Source of the DNA: Bacillota bacterium
GTDB lineage: Bacteria; Bacillota; Bacilli; Paenibacillales; NBRC-103111
Assembly (NCBI GenBank): GCA_023388055.1
Contig: JAEWGW010000044.1
Location: 124,001 to 188,000 of the forward strand
Reading direction: 5' to 3'
DNA length: 64,000 nt
Shown: positions 8,181 through 16,912 of the stretch, one piece after another
Numbering within the stretch: position 1 is the first letter of the stretch
Layout of the letters: each line of letters opens with the position of its first letter
Program-made: the position numbers and the translations under genes
The notes under the pieces: generated by a model
Database searches by the model: none
What the model saw: the letters and a program-made list of their open reading frames with translations, nothing else
Told to the model about the DNA's origin: nothing

Positions 8181-10302
8181 AGTATGCTTTATTATGTGCG
8201 TTAACGATGAACGATGGTCTGAGGAATCAATTCTATATATTAATAATCTGCATAAACCGGACGGGATTGAAACAGAAATTCGAGTTATTTATGAAGCAGC
8301 TAGTATGGCGTCTGCTTATAACAAAGCAATGAGGGAGTCGGATGCTCAATATAAAGTTTATTTGCATCAAGATCTACTCATTATCAATCCATATTTTATT
8401 AGTGATATAATAAAAATTTTTAATATGGATCAAAGTATTGGCTTATTGGGAGTTATAGGAGCAAAAAGCCTTCCTGCTAACGCCATTTGGTGGGAAGGGC
8501 ATAAGGTCGGTAGAATATATGACAGTCATACAAATCGTATGGAACTTCTCAGTTTCGAACAGCCTAGTTCAATCATCGATTATGTTGAAGCAATCGACGG
8601 TTGTATTATGATTACTCAATACGATATTGAATGGAATGAAGAGGTATGTACGGGGTGGCATTATTACGATATCTCACAATGTATGGAATTTTCCACGTAT
8701 GGGCTTAAGACTGTCATACCCCAACAATTTGAACCATGGTGTGTACACGATAGTGGGATAGCAAGTCTAAATGGGTTTAATGAATTTCGCGAAAGATTTC
8801 TTGAATATTATGAATGGTCAGAACCAGTACTTTGTGGGAAACAGTTTTTTAGAGTCGGTAAGAATTCAGTAATTGACCCGTCGTGTGATATATCGGGTTC
8901 TGCCGGCATTCAATTGGGAAGAGATGTTATTATTTTAAGAGACTGCTGGTTGATGCTTCCATATGAAAATATTGCTGCTACCCCTCGTATTATTATAGGC
9001 GATGGAACTAATATTGGACGAAGGACAAATATATCTGCAATTGAAGAAATCGTGATTGGTAAAAATGTTATTATTGCATCAAATGTTCATATTAGCGATC
9101 ATAACCATGAATACAAATATGCAGAAATACCTATTATGCATCAAGGGGTTACATGGAATAAAGCAAAGGTTAATATAGGGGACGGGAGTTGGGTTGGAAT
9201 AAACGCCGTTATAGTCGGCAATGTAACTATAGGAAGAAATTGCGTAATTGCTGCAAATTCATTTGTAAATAAAGATATTCCAGATTATTGTGTTGCCGCG
9301 GGTTCACCTGCAAAGGTTATTAAGATGTTAGATTATTCAACTGGTGAGTGGGTATCCATAAGTGATGAAAGAGATTTAGAAAAAAAATTGAGCGAGAGAT
9401 ATTTATGTAAGCCACTTATATCTATTTGTATTCCAACATTTAATAGAGCGCAGAACTTAAAAATTTGCTTGGATTCAATTTTATTCCAGGTCGGGAATAG
9501 CCCCTTAGTAGAAGTAATAGTTTCGGACAATAACTCAGATGATTTTACTCAATCTGTTCTTAGGTCTTTTTCGATCAAATTTAAAAATCTTACATTCTGG
9601 AAAAACGATGATAATATTGGGGTGGAAAAAAATATTTTAAAAGTAATTAGTGCAGCTCAAGGCTCTTTTACAATGCTTCATGGAGATGATGATTATTTCC
9701 TGCCAAACGTTCTCCAAAACATTGTTAATATGGTCTATGCAAATAGAGATTGCGGATTAATTTTTTTGGATGTATTGGATGACAGCAACCGACAATTGAG
9801 GGGTCAAGGAGCTTCTAATTTTTTAAGAGAGGCTTCAATTTACTCCACTTTTATATCTTCATTGATTTTTAAAACAGATCTCATGCAGAACATAGTTGAG
9901 ATTGATAAATTTGTTGGGTCGATGTTGAATCAAGTATTTATTGAGTATAAAATACTTGAGATAAACCCTCGTTTCTGTATTTATAAGAAAAGAATCTTTA
10001 GCTGGGGAGGAAATATTCCGAACAGTTATGATTTTGCAGAAGTATTTATCGAAAATTATTTTTCTATTTTAGAACATTTTCTGGGATGTCACCTTAATCA
10101 GGAAGATCTAGATGAAGAAAAGGCAAGAATAATTCCTTACTTGTTCACCACTTATGAATTTCATTTAACCGGTAATCATGAATTTGTTGAAAGTTTTGAG
10201 AAAGTGATTGATTCTAGATATTTTAGCGAGTCATATTATCCGCAATTGATAAAACAAATAAGTGAAATAAAATCCAGAAACAAGATAGAATCAATATCCT
10301 AA
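8167..10302 (+). CDS. Three-domain fusion: StrF-type glycosyltransferase, hexapeptide acetyltransferase, GT2 glycosyltransferase
   Basis: Residues 1-225 resemble the Glyco_tranf_2_5 (StrF-like) domain (CFIMCVNDERWSEESILYI, VYLHQDLLI, EAIDGCIMIT). Residues about 235-380 are a left-handed beta-helix acyltransferase of the wbbJ/maa type (VIDPSCDISGSAGIQLGRDV, NVHISDHNHEYKYAEIPI, VAAGSPAKVIK) with the expected catalytic His near SDHNH. Residues about 417-690 are a GT2 glycosyltransferase (LISICIPTFNRAQNLKICLD, EVIVSDNNSDD, MLHGDDDYF). Thus two transferases flank an O-acetyltransferase in one chain. GGAGG precedes the ATG, which lies inside the upstream gene. Each domain is clear; the sugar specificity is unknown. 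Confidence 0.85.
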   Translation: MNPNKVCFIMCVNDERWSEESILYINNLHKPDGIETEIRVIYEAASMASAYNKAMRESDAQYKVYLHQDLLIINPYFISDIIKIFNMDQSIGLLGVIGAKSLPANAIWWEGHKVGRIYDSHTNRMELLSFEQPSSIIDYVEAIDGCIMITQYDIEWNEEVCTGWHYYDISQCMEFSTYGLKTVIPQQFEPWCVHDSGIASLNGFNEFRERFLEYYEWSEPVLCGKQFFRVGKNSVIDPSCDISGSAGIQLGRDVIILRDCWLMLPYENIAATPRIIIGDGTNIGRRTNISAIEEIVIGKNVIIASNVHISDHNHEYKYAEIPIMHQGVTWNKAKVNIGDGSWVGINAVIVGNVTIGRNCVIAANSFVNKDIPDYCVAAGSPAKVIKMLDYSTGEWVSISDERDLEKKLSERYLCKPLISICIPTFNRAQNLKICLDSILFQVGNSPLVEVIVSDNNSDDFTQSVLRSFSIKFKNLTFWKNDDNIGVEKNILKVISAAQGSFTMLHGDDDYFLPNVLQNIVNMVYANRDCGLIFLDVLDDSNRQLRGQGASNFLREASIYSTFISSLIFKTDLMQNIVEIDKFVGSMLNQVFIEYKILEINPRFCIYKKRIFSWGGNIPNSYDFAEVFIENYFSILEHFLGCHLNQEDLDEEKARIIPYLFTTYEFHLTGNHEFVESFEKVIDSRYFSESYYPQLIKQISEIKSRNKIESIS

Positions 10303-10336
10303 TAGCTATGTTTTGGTGATGACTGGGGGATGTTGT

Positions 10337-11107
10337 ATGAAAGCCGTTATTCTCTGTGGTGGCAAAGGAACTAGGATGAGAGAGGAAACTGAGTACAGAC
10401 CTAAGCCTCTAGTGTTAGTGGGTGGAAAACCAATTATATGGCATATTATGAAAACATATTCTTTTTTTGGGATAAAGGATTTTATTTTATGTGTTGGATA
10501 TAAAGGCGAAATGATAAAACAATACTTTATGGAGATGTATTGGAGAAATAATGATTTTACAATCCAGTTTGGAAAAGGCAGTAATATTAACTTCCATACT
10601 AATGAGCAAGAGGATTGGTGTGTAACAATTGTAGATACTGGTATGGAGACTATGACTGCTGGCAGATTAAAACTTGTGGAAAAATATATTGAAGATGATG
10701 AATTCTTATTTACTTATGGAGATGGTCTTAGTGATGTTAATATTGGTAACCTCATTCAATGCCATAGGCAGAAGGGGAAAATTGCTACATTAACTGGGGT
10801 TTATCCACTTTCACCTTTTGGATTGTTGGAAACAAGTAATGGTGTAGTTGAGGCCTTTCGGGAGAAACCGGTTGTGAATGATATGATAAATGGTGGGTTT
10901 ATGGTTTTGAAACGTGATGTATTTCGTTATATTCCTGAAGAGGACTGTTACTTTGAACAGGATCCTTTACGGAATTTGGCTCTTGATAGTCAACTGGCTG
11001 TTTATGAGCATAAGGGGTTTTGGACTGCTGTAGATACCTTTAAAGATGTTGAGCGTGTAAATCAGATTTGGCTCAGTGAAGATAAGTGCTGGAAAGTGTG
11101 GGAATAA
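10337..11107 (+). CDS. rfbF: Glucose-1-phosphate cytidylyltransferase
   Basis: Makes CDP-glucose from CTP and glucose 1-phosphate, the entry step to CDP-deoxysugars. MKAVILCGGKGTRMREETEY is the nucleotidyltransferase signature, TYGDGLSDVNI carries the metal site, and GFWTAVDTFKDVERVNQIW is the conserved RfbF C-terminus. The length of 256 residues is typical. The ATG at 10337 is preceded by GGGGGA with good spacing; a longer in-frame TTG at 10313 has no ribosome site. The gene ends in a TAATG overlap with the dehydratase that uses its product. Confidence 0.93.
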   Translation: MKAVILCGGKGTRMREETEYRPKPLVLVGGKPIIWHIMKTYSFFGIKDFILCVGYKGEMIKQYFMEMYWRNNDFTIQFGKGSNINFHTNEQEDWCVTIVDTGMETMTAGRLKLVEKYIEDDEFLFTYGDGLSDVNIGNLIQCHRQKGKIATLTGVYPLSPFGLLETSNGVVEAFREKPVVNDMINGGFMVLKRDVFRYIPEEDCYFEQDPLRNLALDSQLAVYEHKGFWTAVDTFKDVERVNQIWLSEDKCWKVWE

Positions 11108-12195
11108 TGGAGAAATTCCTTCGGTCAATGTACAATGGCAAGACTGTCCTTATTACAGGTCATACAGGATTTAAAGGTTCATGGTTATCTATTTGGCTGC
11201 ATATGTTAGGGGCTAATGTAATTGGGTTTGCTTTAGATCCAATAAACGCGGAGGATAATTTTTCTATAACAGGAATTGGTAAACGCATTATTGATATTAG
11301 AGGAGATATTACAAACCTATCTTCCCTGTATGATGTTATGAACCAACATAAACCGGAGTTCGTATTCCATCTTGCTGCCCAGTCTCTGGTATTACAGTCT
11401 TATGAAGATCCGGTATTAACTTATAATACAAATGTAATGGGAACTTTGCATGTTCTAGAAGCGGTAAGAAGGGTAGAGTCTGTTAGATCTTGTGTCCTCG
11501 TTACAACAGATAAATGTTATGAGAATCGGGAGCATGTATGGGGTTACCGAGAAACAGATGCTCTTGGTGGATATGATCCGTATAGTTCTAGTAAAGCATG
11601 TGCGGAGTTATTAATCTCTTCTTATAGAAATTCGTATTTTAATAAATTGGACTACTCTCTCCATAGAACAGCCTTAGCATCTGTTCGGGCTGGTAATGTA
11701 ATAGGTGGCGGAGATTGGTCTAATAATCGCTTAATACCTGATTGTTTTAGAGCAATTAGAAATGGTGATCCGATTATAATTCGCAATCCTCAATCGATTC
11801 GTCCTTGGCAACATGTGCTCGAACCGTTATATGGTTATTTATTGTTAGCATCCAGGTTATATCTAGGTGAGATTGCATTTGCTGAAGCCTGGAATTTTGG
11901 GCCAAATGATTCTGATACTAGGTCTGTTGAGTGGATTGTAAAACGCATTATTGAGAAATGGAGAGATTATTCCAAGTATTCAATTATTCCGAGCGATGGA
12001 AGACATGAAGCTAATTATTTGAAATTGGATTGTTCAAAAGCAAAAAATCTATTGGACTGGCAACCAAGATGGAGTTTAGAAACTGCCCTAGATAAAATTG
12101 TGGAATGGAACCAACAATTTTACGAGGGTTCAGATATGCTTGAAGTGTGCAAAGATCAAATTAACTCCTTTTTAGAAACATACATGGAGGTATGA
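11107..12195 (+). CDS. rfbG: CDP-glucose 4,6-dehydratase
   Basis: An extended short-chain dehydrogenase that converts CDP-glucose to CDP-4-keto-6-deoxyglucose. VLITGHTGFKGSWLSIWLHM is the RfbG-type NAD-binding motif; TTDKCYENREHVWGYRE and YDPYSSSKACAE contain the catalytic Thr, Tyr and Lys; RAGNVIGGGDWSNNRLIPD is diagnostic for the family. The ATG at 11107 overlaps the rfbF stop; the frame continues to 11086 without a better site. No RfbH-type 3-dehydrase follows, so the usual route to 3,6-dideoxyhexoses appears absent here. Confidence 0.95.
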   Translation: MEKFLRSMYNGKTVLITGHTGFKGSWLSIWLHMLGANVIGFALDPINAEDNFSITGIGKRIIDIRGDITNLSSLYDVMNQHKPEFVFHLAAQSLVLQSYEDPVLTYNTNVMGTLHVLEAVRRVESVRSCVLVTTDKCYENREHVWGYRETDALGGYDPYSSSKACAELLISSYRNSYFNKLDYSLHRTALASVRAGNVIGGGDWSNNRLIPDCFRAIRNGDPIIIRNPQSIRPWQHVLEPLYGYLLLASRLYLGEIAFAEAWNFGPNDSDTRSVEWIVKRIIEKWRDYSKYSIIPSDGRHEANYLKLDCSKAKNLLDWQPRWSLETALDKIVEWNQQFYEGSDMLEVCKDQINSFLETYMEV

Positions 12196-12304
12196 CTTGG
12201 ATTTAACTAGAAAATATCTGGGAAAATCTATTTCTTATTCAAGCAAAATATATTTATTGATAGATCTACATTGTGTTTTCACATAATTCGGAGGAACCAT
12301 TTCT

Positions 12305-13117
12305 ATGAACAGCAAAAAACTAGCATGGAAAATCAGGAGACATGGAATTGAAATGACGCACCTGTCAAAGGGATCGCACATTGGAGCTGTTTTATCAATT
12401 GCCGATATTATTGCTGTTCTGTACAACGATATCATGACCTTTTCTTCAAAAAAACCCAAAATGGATGACCGTGATCGGTTTATACTAAGCAAGGGTCATG
12501 CAGGCGCTGCAGTATATGCTGCATTGGCTGAAATGGGTTTTTTTGAAGTTGATTATTTAAAATCTCATTATTCTAATGGTAGTAAGCTTTCCGGACATGT
12601 ATCACACAAAGGGGTGCCGGGCATTGAATTATCTACTGGTTCCCTCGGACATGGTATTTGTGTTGGCGCAGGTATGGCACTTGCTGCGAAACGGGATAAC
12701 AAGAAACATAAAGTATATGTTGTTGTTGGGGACGGAGAGTGTAATGAAGGATCAGTTTGGGAGTCAGCACTATTTGCTAATCACTTTCGTTTAAGCAATT
12801 TTGTGGTTATAGTAGACCATAACAAATTGCAAAGCTTGGATTTCTGCGAAAATACTCTTGAACTGATTGATCTTGCGGCTAAATGGAAAGCTTTTGGTTG
12901 GAATGTAATTGAAGCTGATGGACATGATCACGATCAATTGCGAAACGCTTTATTGAAAAATCATCATGAGAAGCCAACTTGCATAATTGCCCATACAGTA
13001 AAAGGTAAAGGTATTTCATTTATGGAGAATGAAGTGCTTTGGCACTATCGGGATCCTCAAGGTGATAATTATCTAAATGCTATTAAGGAGTTGGAAGAAG
13101 CTTATTATGAGAAATAG
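12305..13117 (+). CDS. Transketolase-like protein, N-terminal (thiamine diphosphate-binding) subunit
   Basis: Corresponds to the first domain of transketolase. It has the conserved His region (LSKGSHIGAVLS), SKGHAGAAVYAAL, STGSLGHGICVGAGMA, and the thiamine diphosphate motif VVGDGECNEGSVWESALFAN ending in VDHNKLQ. The length of 270 residues is normal for the split form. GGAGGAA lies upstream of ATG 12305, and the 3' end overlaps the C-terminal subunit by 11 bases. Inside a CDP-sugar cluster it probably moves a two-carbon unit onto a keto-sugar nucleotide rather than serving the pentose phosphate pathway; that is inference. Confidence 0.88.
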   Translation: MNSKKLAWKIRRHGIEMTHLSKGSHIGAVLSIADIIAVLYNDIMTFSSKKPKMDDRDRFILSKGHAGAAVYAALAEMGFFEVDYLKSHYSNGSKLSGHVSHKGVPGIELSTGSLGHGICVGAGMALAAKRDNKKHKVYVVVGDGECNEGSVWESALFANHFRLSNFVVIVDHNKLQSLDFCENTLELIDLAAKWKAFGWNVIEADGHDHDQLRNALLKNHHEKPTCIIAHTVKGKGISFMENEVLWHYRDPQGDNYLNAIKELEEAYYEK

Positions 13118-14033
13118 GTTTGTTCAAACCATTTTGGATATAGCGGCGGATAATTCTAACTTGTATTTGATAACTGGAGATTTAGGTTTTGGCGTATTAA
13201 CGAAATTTCAGGAGAGTTTTCCCAATCAATTCATTAACGCTGGTGTTTGCGAGCAGAATATGACATCAGTTGCAGCAGGAATGGCATTGGAGGGTAAGAC
13301 GGTTATTACCTATTCCATTGCCAATTTCTCAACGGCAAGATGCCTCGAGCAGATTAGGAACGACGTTGCTTATCATCAAGCAAACGTAAAAATAGTTGCT
13401 GTAGGTGGAGGATTTTCATATGGGGCCCTTGGTATGAGTCATCATGCAACAGAAGATCTAGCCATCATGAGATCAATGCCCGAAATGACAGTGTTTACTC
13501 CATGTGATCCCAGAGAAACTGAGATGGTAACTCGAACTGCAATTCAAATGAATGGTCCCTGTTACATTCGCCTAGGCAAAGGTGGGGAAAAAACACTAAA
13601 TGATGAAGGGACAATTGTTTCTTTTGATAAAGCTAATATTCTTAGAAACGGTGAAAATACAGCTATCTTAGTAGCAGGTGCAATTGCAAATGAAGCTCTC
13701 ATAGCCGCGGACTTGTTAAAGCGTGATGGAATAGATTGCGCTGTATATTCATTTCCTTCAATAAAACCCCTAGACAAAGAAACCATATTAAGGCTTGCCG
13801 GGATTCATGAGAACCTCTTCACTCTTGAAGAACATAACATAATCGGTGGTTTTGGAAGTGCTGTATCTGAGGTCATTGCTGAAAATAGAACAAAGACTGT
13901 TTTAACCAGAATTGGTTTAAATGATGAATTCACTAGTGTTGTTGGATCTCAAGAGTATCTACGAAAGTTTTACGGATTGAATGCTAAGAATATTTCCCGG
14001 ATTATCCAACATAAATTCAAATTAATTCGTTGA
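13107..14033 (+). CDS. Transketolase-like protein, C-terminal (pyrimidine-binding) subunit
   Basis: Supplies the pyrimidine-binding and C-terminal domains of a split transketolase. FINAGVCEQNMTSVAAGMAL contains the catalytic Glu that activates thiamine diphosphate, followed by GGGFSYGALGMSHHATEDLA and the C-terminal domain (NTAILVAGAIANEALIAADL, LFTLEEHNIIGGFGSAV). ATG at 13107 lies within the end of the N-terminal subunit; the frame runs upstream to 13077. At 308 residues it is the usual length. Coupling with the preceding gene implies equal expression and a heteromeric enzyme. Confidence 0.88.
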   Translation: MRNRFVQTILDIAADNSNLYLITGDLGFGVLTKFQESFPNQFINAGVCEQNMTSVAAGMALEGKTVITYSIANFSTARCLEQIRNDVAYHQANVKIVAVGGGFSYGALGMSHHATEDLAIMRSMPEMTVFTPCDPRETEMVTRTAIQMNGPCYIRLGKGGEKTLNDEGTIVSFDKANILRNGENTAILVAGAIANEALIAADLLKRDGIDCAVYSFPSIKPLDKETILRLAGIHENLFTLEEHNIIGGFGSAVSEVIAENRTKTVLTRIGLNDEFTSVVGSQEYLRKFYGLNAKNISRIIQHKFKLIR

Positions 14034-14071
14034 ATATTTTTAAATATATATTAATAACCGGAGGATATACA

Positions 14072-15022
14072 ATGAAAAACTTTAATTTTGTCATGGTTTC
14101 TGCAGGATTTGAACATGGGGGAAATGTTACACATAGACACTTGGATGGCCATCCTGATTTATTCGTGTATCCATTTGAATCGCAATTGGGGAATCGTAAC
14201 TTTAATGACTTCTTGGCTTCAGTTGAGAGGGTTCAATATCGATATCCTGAATTTCCAGAAAACCTGACACCCGAAGAATTATATGAGCAGATCATTGACG
14301 AAGAGATGAAGACTTTCTTAAGAAAAAGAAACGGATCCAAATTTAGAGATACCGACTTGGTTCTAGATGAAAAAAAGAGAATGACGAGTTTTGTAAACTT
14401 TTTAAATGAAAATGGTACCTCAAGAAAAAAAGTGATAGAAGCCTTCTTTCGCTCCACTTTCGAGGCTTGGGATAATTATTATTCAACATCAAATGATAAT
14501 ATGACCTACGTTGGTTATTCCCCAGCAATCGGTGTGGATGCAGATCGAATGGTACGTGACTTCCCAAATATAAAAATTATTCATATTGTTCGGAATCCCT
14601 TTTCTGCATATCGTGATACAAAACGTCGTCCATTTCCATTACCACTGAATCGTTATCTCATAACTTGGAACATTTATCATTCAACAGTCGAAATGTACGC
14701 GAGAATTTATCCCGAAAATGTGAAGATATTTAGATATGAGGATTTAGTAGAAAATAAAGAAAAATTTATGAGATCAGTTTCTAGCTTTATAAATGTAGAA
14801 TTTAATGAAGCTATGTTGTATCCAAGCTGGAACGGAAAAGAGATCAGAGATATGATTGCACCCTGGGGAACAGTGTTAAAAAGTACAGAATCCTATAATG
14901 AGGAGATTATTAAAGAATTATCACTAGAAGAAATTAATAAAATAACGGCCGGTACGACGGCATTAGCTCGCCATTTTGGCTATGATATGGTGAGATATTT
15001 GAGGGAATATTATGCTGAGTAA
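14072..15022 (+). CDS. Sulfotransferase-family protein
   Basis: A 316-residue protein with the PAPS-dependent sulfotransferase layout. The N-terminal strand and loop (NFVMVSAGFEHGGNVTHRHL) stand where the 5'-phosphosulfate loop lies, though the loop is atypical. IIHIVRNPFSAYRDTKRR is the conserved 3'-phosphate-binding region, and VKIFRYEDLVENKEKFMRSV is the usual later motif. It would sulfate a sugar hydroxyl of the glycan built by this cluster. No PAPS synthesis genes lie nearby. CCGGAGGA precedes ATG 14072. The 3' end overlaps the next gene by 11 bases. Confidence 0.75.
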   Translation: MKNFNFVMVSAGFEHGGNVTHRHLDGHPDLFVYPFESQLGNRNFNDFLASVERVQYRYPEFPENLTPEELYEQIIDEEMKTFLRKRNGSKFRDTDLVLDEKKRMTSFVNFLNENGTSRKKVIEAFFRSTFEAWDNYYSTSNDNMTYVGYSPAIGVDADRMVRDFPNIKIIHIVRNPFSAYRDTKRRPFPLPLNRYLITWNIYHSTVEMYARIYPENVKIFRYEDLVENKEKFMRSVSSFINVEFNEAMLYPSWNGKEIRDMIAPWGTVLKSTESYNEEIIKELSLEEINKITAGTTALARHFGYDMVRYLREYYAE

Positions 15023-15902
15023 GCTACTTCATTATGACAAACCTGCATTGCAGGTTTGTCATAATTTGGCCTTTGAAGAGTTAAAACTATATATGGTCGA
15101 ATCAGGACACAGTATCAATCTTGTAGAATGTAGACCGGGCGGTACTTTAGGTGTATTTTCGTATGCTGAAATTGATGGAGTGAAAAAGTTTATAAAAACA
15201 CACCTTCCAGGTGAAGATTATCGATTAAATGTACTTAAAGAAATTCAGATTTTAAAATGTTTATACAATGACGTTTTATCTGTAGAGCAAAAAGAATTAA
15301 AGTTAAACGGAATTAACTACTCGTTTTTAATAATGGATTTTTTGGAAGAAAATACACAGTTTTTATCTCTAAAAGAAGTGCAAAATTCTATTAATAATTA
15401 CACAGAAAAGTTAACTCAAATAGATGCAATATCAACGATTAATGGAATGTATAACTTAAATCAGATATACGATGAAGCTGCCCGAGCAATCCCATTATTA
15501 GTAGATAATAATTTATTAAGCCAAGAGGTTGCAGCACGATGTTCAGACCATTTGTCATATATCAAAGAAATTATTGACAAATCAAAAAAAGTTGTTTGCC
15601 ATGGAGATTTGAGTAATAAAAATATTTTACGCTTAAACAATCAACCCATCATCATTGATTGGGAGGATAGTTTCATCGGGATTGAAGATTATGATCTCTG
15701 TTATTGGTTGTCTTTTTTCGATCAAAAACAATATCATAACTCAGAACTATTTCGGCTAACCCAAATTTCTCCTAATAACTTAATTGCATTTATGGTACTA
15801 ATTGTACTAGCGAAATGTTGGTTATCTTATAAAAACCATTCATATAAATCTAATATAATGTCTTTCAATCAGCGTTTAACTGAAATACTTTCGATAAATT
15901 GA
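15012..15902 (+). CDS. Aminoglycoside/choline-phosphotransferase-like kinase
   Basis: The C-terminal half carries the protein-kinase-like phosphotransferase motifs VVCHGDLSNKNILRL (catalytic Asp) and PIIIDWEDSFIGIEDYDLCY (metal-binding Asp), with a weak nucleotide-binding lobe before them (FSYAEIDGVKKFIKTHL). The family phosphorylates small hydroxylated molecules such as choline, aminoglycosides or free sugars. In this setting it may phosphorylate a sugar or a glycan substituent. The first codons are formed by a perfect 17-bp inverted repeat (15031-15065), so a downstream start, for example ATG 15093, cannot be excluded. The gene is very AT-rich. Confidence 0.72.
   Translation: MLSKLLHYDKPALQVCHNLAFEELKLYMVESGHSINLVECRPGGTLGVFSYAEIDGVKKFIKTHLPGEDYRLNVLKEIQILKCLYNDVLSVEQKELKLNGINYSFLIMDFLEENTQFLSLKEVQNSINNYTEKLTQIDAISTINGMYNLNQIYDEAARAIPLLVDNNLLSQEVAARCSDHLSYIKEIIDKSKKVVCHGDLSNKNILRLNNQPIIIDWEDSFIGIEDYDLCYWLSFFDQKQYHNSELFRLTQISPNNLIAFMVLIVLAKCWLSYKNHSYKSNIMSFNQRLTEILSIN
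15031..15065. repeat. Perfect 17-bp inverted repeat with single-base centre
   Basis: ATTATGACAAACCTGCA (15031-15047) is followed by one T and then by its exact reverse complement TGCAGGTTTGTCATAAT (15049-15065). It lies seven codons into the kinase-like gene. No T-run follows, so it is not an ordinary terminator. In RNA it would form an almost fully paired stem just after the start codon and could hide the ribosome site region or act as a processing or protein-binding site. Confidence 0.9.
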
Positions 15903-15921
15903 TAGAAATTAGGTGACCAAT

Positions 15922-16845
15922 GTGAAGCGGGTAATTATTACAGGCGCAACAAGCATGCTTGGACTAGCCCTTATCCATGAATGCATTCAGAATAACACTG
16001 AGGTAATCGCAATCATTAGAGAAAACTCAAGAAAAAGAAACCTTATTCCTATTAATCCACTTATTTCTGTTATTGAGTGTGATCTCGCAAAAATTCATTC
16101 AATAAATATCGCAGGAAAGTGTTGCTACGATGCATTTTATCATTTGGCTTGGGCCTTTACAGATAATTTAAATAGAAATCTTGTAGAGGAACAACATTAT
16201 AATATTGAATATACGCTTGCTGCAGTCAAGCTGGCTAGTAGGCTTAGATGTAAAAAGTTTGTTGGAGCAGGATCTCAAGCGGAATATGGACGTGTTCGAG
16301 GTAAAATTTCTGCAGATATGTGTGTAGCACCTGATAGCGCTTATGGGGTAGCTAAATATACCGCGGGAAGATTATCTTCAATATTATGCCAGCAAATGGG
16401 TATGGAATTTATTTGGATGCGAATCTTCAGTACCTACGGAATTAATGATATGCCCTCAACTATGATTATGTATACAATTGATTGTTTATTGAAAAAGAAA
16501 AAGCCACTACTAACTAAATGTGAGCAAATGTGGGATTACTTAAATTGCCGAGATGCTGCAAAGGCATTTTTTTTAATTGGTGCCAAAGGTAAAAATCAAG
16601 CAGTTTATAATATTGGCAGTGGCCAAGAAATTATTTTATCTGAGTACGTTTGTAAAATTAGAAACCTCATTGATTCTAATTTACCTTTGGGCATTGGGGA
16701 AAGGGAATATGCTCCCAATCAAATTATGACCCTATGTGCAGATATATCCAACCTAACTCTAGATACAGGTTTTGTGCCCTCTATCTCATTTGATGAAGGT
16801 ATAAAGGAGACGATAAATTGGTATAGATCGTTTAAATTATTTTAA
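15922..16845 (+). CDS. NAD-dependent epimerase/reductase (extended SDR family)
   Basis: KRVIITGATSMLGLALIHEC is the Rossmann nucleotide-binding motif (GxTxxxG class). FVGAGSQAEYG and DSAYGVAKYTAG hold the catalytic Ser and the YxxxK pair, and YLNCRDAAKAFFLIGAK plus AVYNIGSGQEI are typical of sugar-nucleotide SDR enzymes. It probably reduces or epimerises the 4-keto intermediate, or a transketolase-extended product, made by the upstream genes. GTG at 15922 is preferred over GTG 15913 because AGGTG sits six bases before it. It is the last gene of the AT-rich island. Confidence 0.82.
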   Translation: MKRVIITGATSMLGLALIHECIQNNTEVIAIIRENSRKRNLIPINPLISVIECDLAKIHSINIAGKCCYDAFYHLAWAFTDNLNRNLVEEQHYNIEYTLAAVKLASRLRCKKFVGAGSQAEYGRVRGKISADMCVAPDSAYGVAKYTAGRLSSILCQQMGMEFIWMRIFSTYGINDMPSTMIMYTIDCLLKKKKPLLTKCEQMWDYLNCRDAAKAFFLIGAKGKNQAVYNIGSGQEIILSEYVCKIRNLIDSNLPLGIGEREYAPNQIMTLCADISNLTLDTGFVPSISFDEGIKETINWYRSFKLF

Positions 16846-16912
16846 ACCGAATATCTAAATCAACTATCCAAAAAAGTTAAAAGATGCTGTTGGGTAACAC
16901 AAACTTTTACCG

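Noticed and set aside
12305..14033. Two halves of a transketolase gene broken by frameshift
   Set aside because: Each half has its own start, the overlap is 11 bases with intact domain ends, and split transketolases are an established form.
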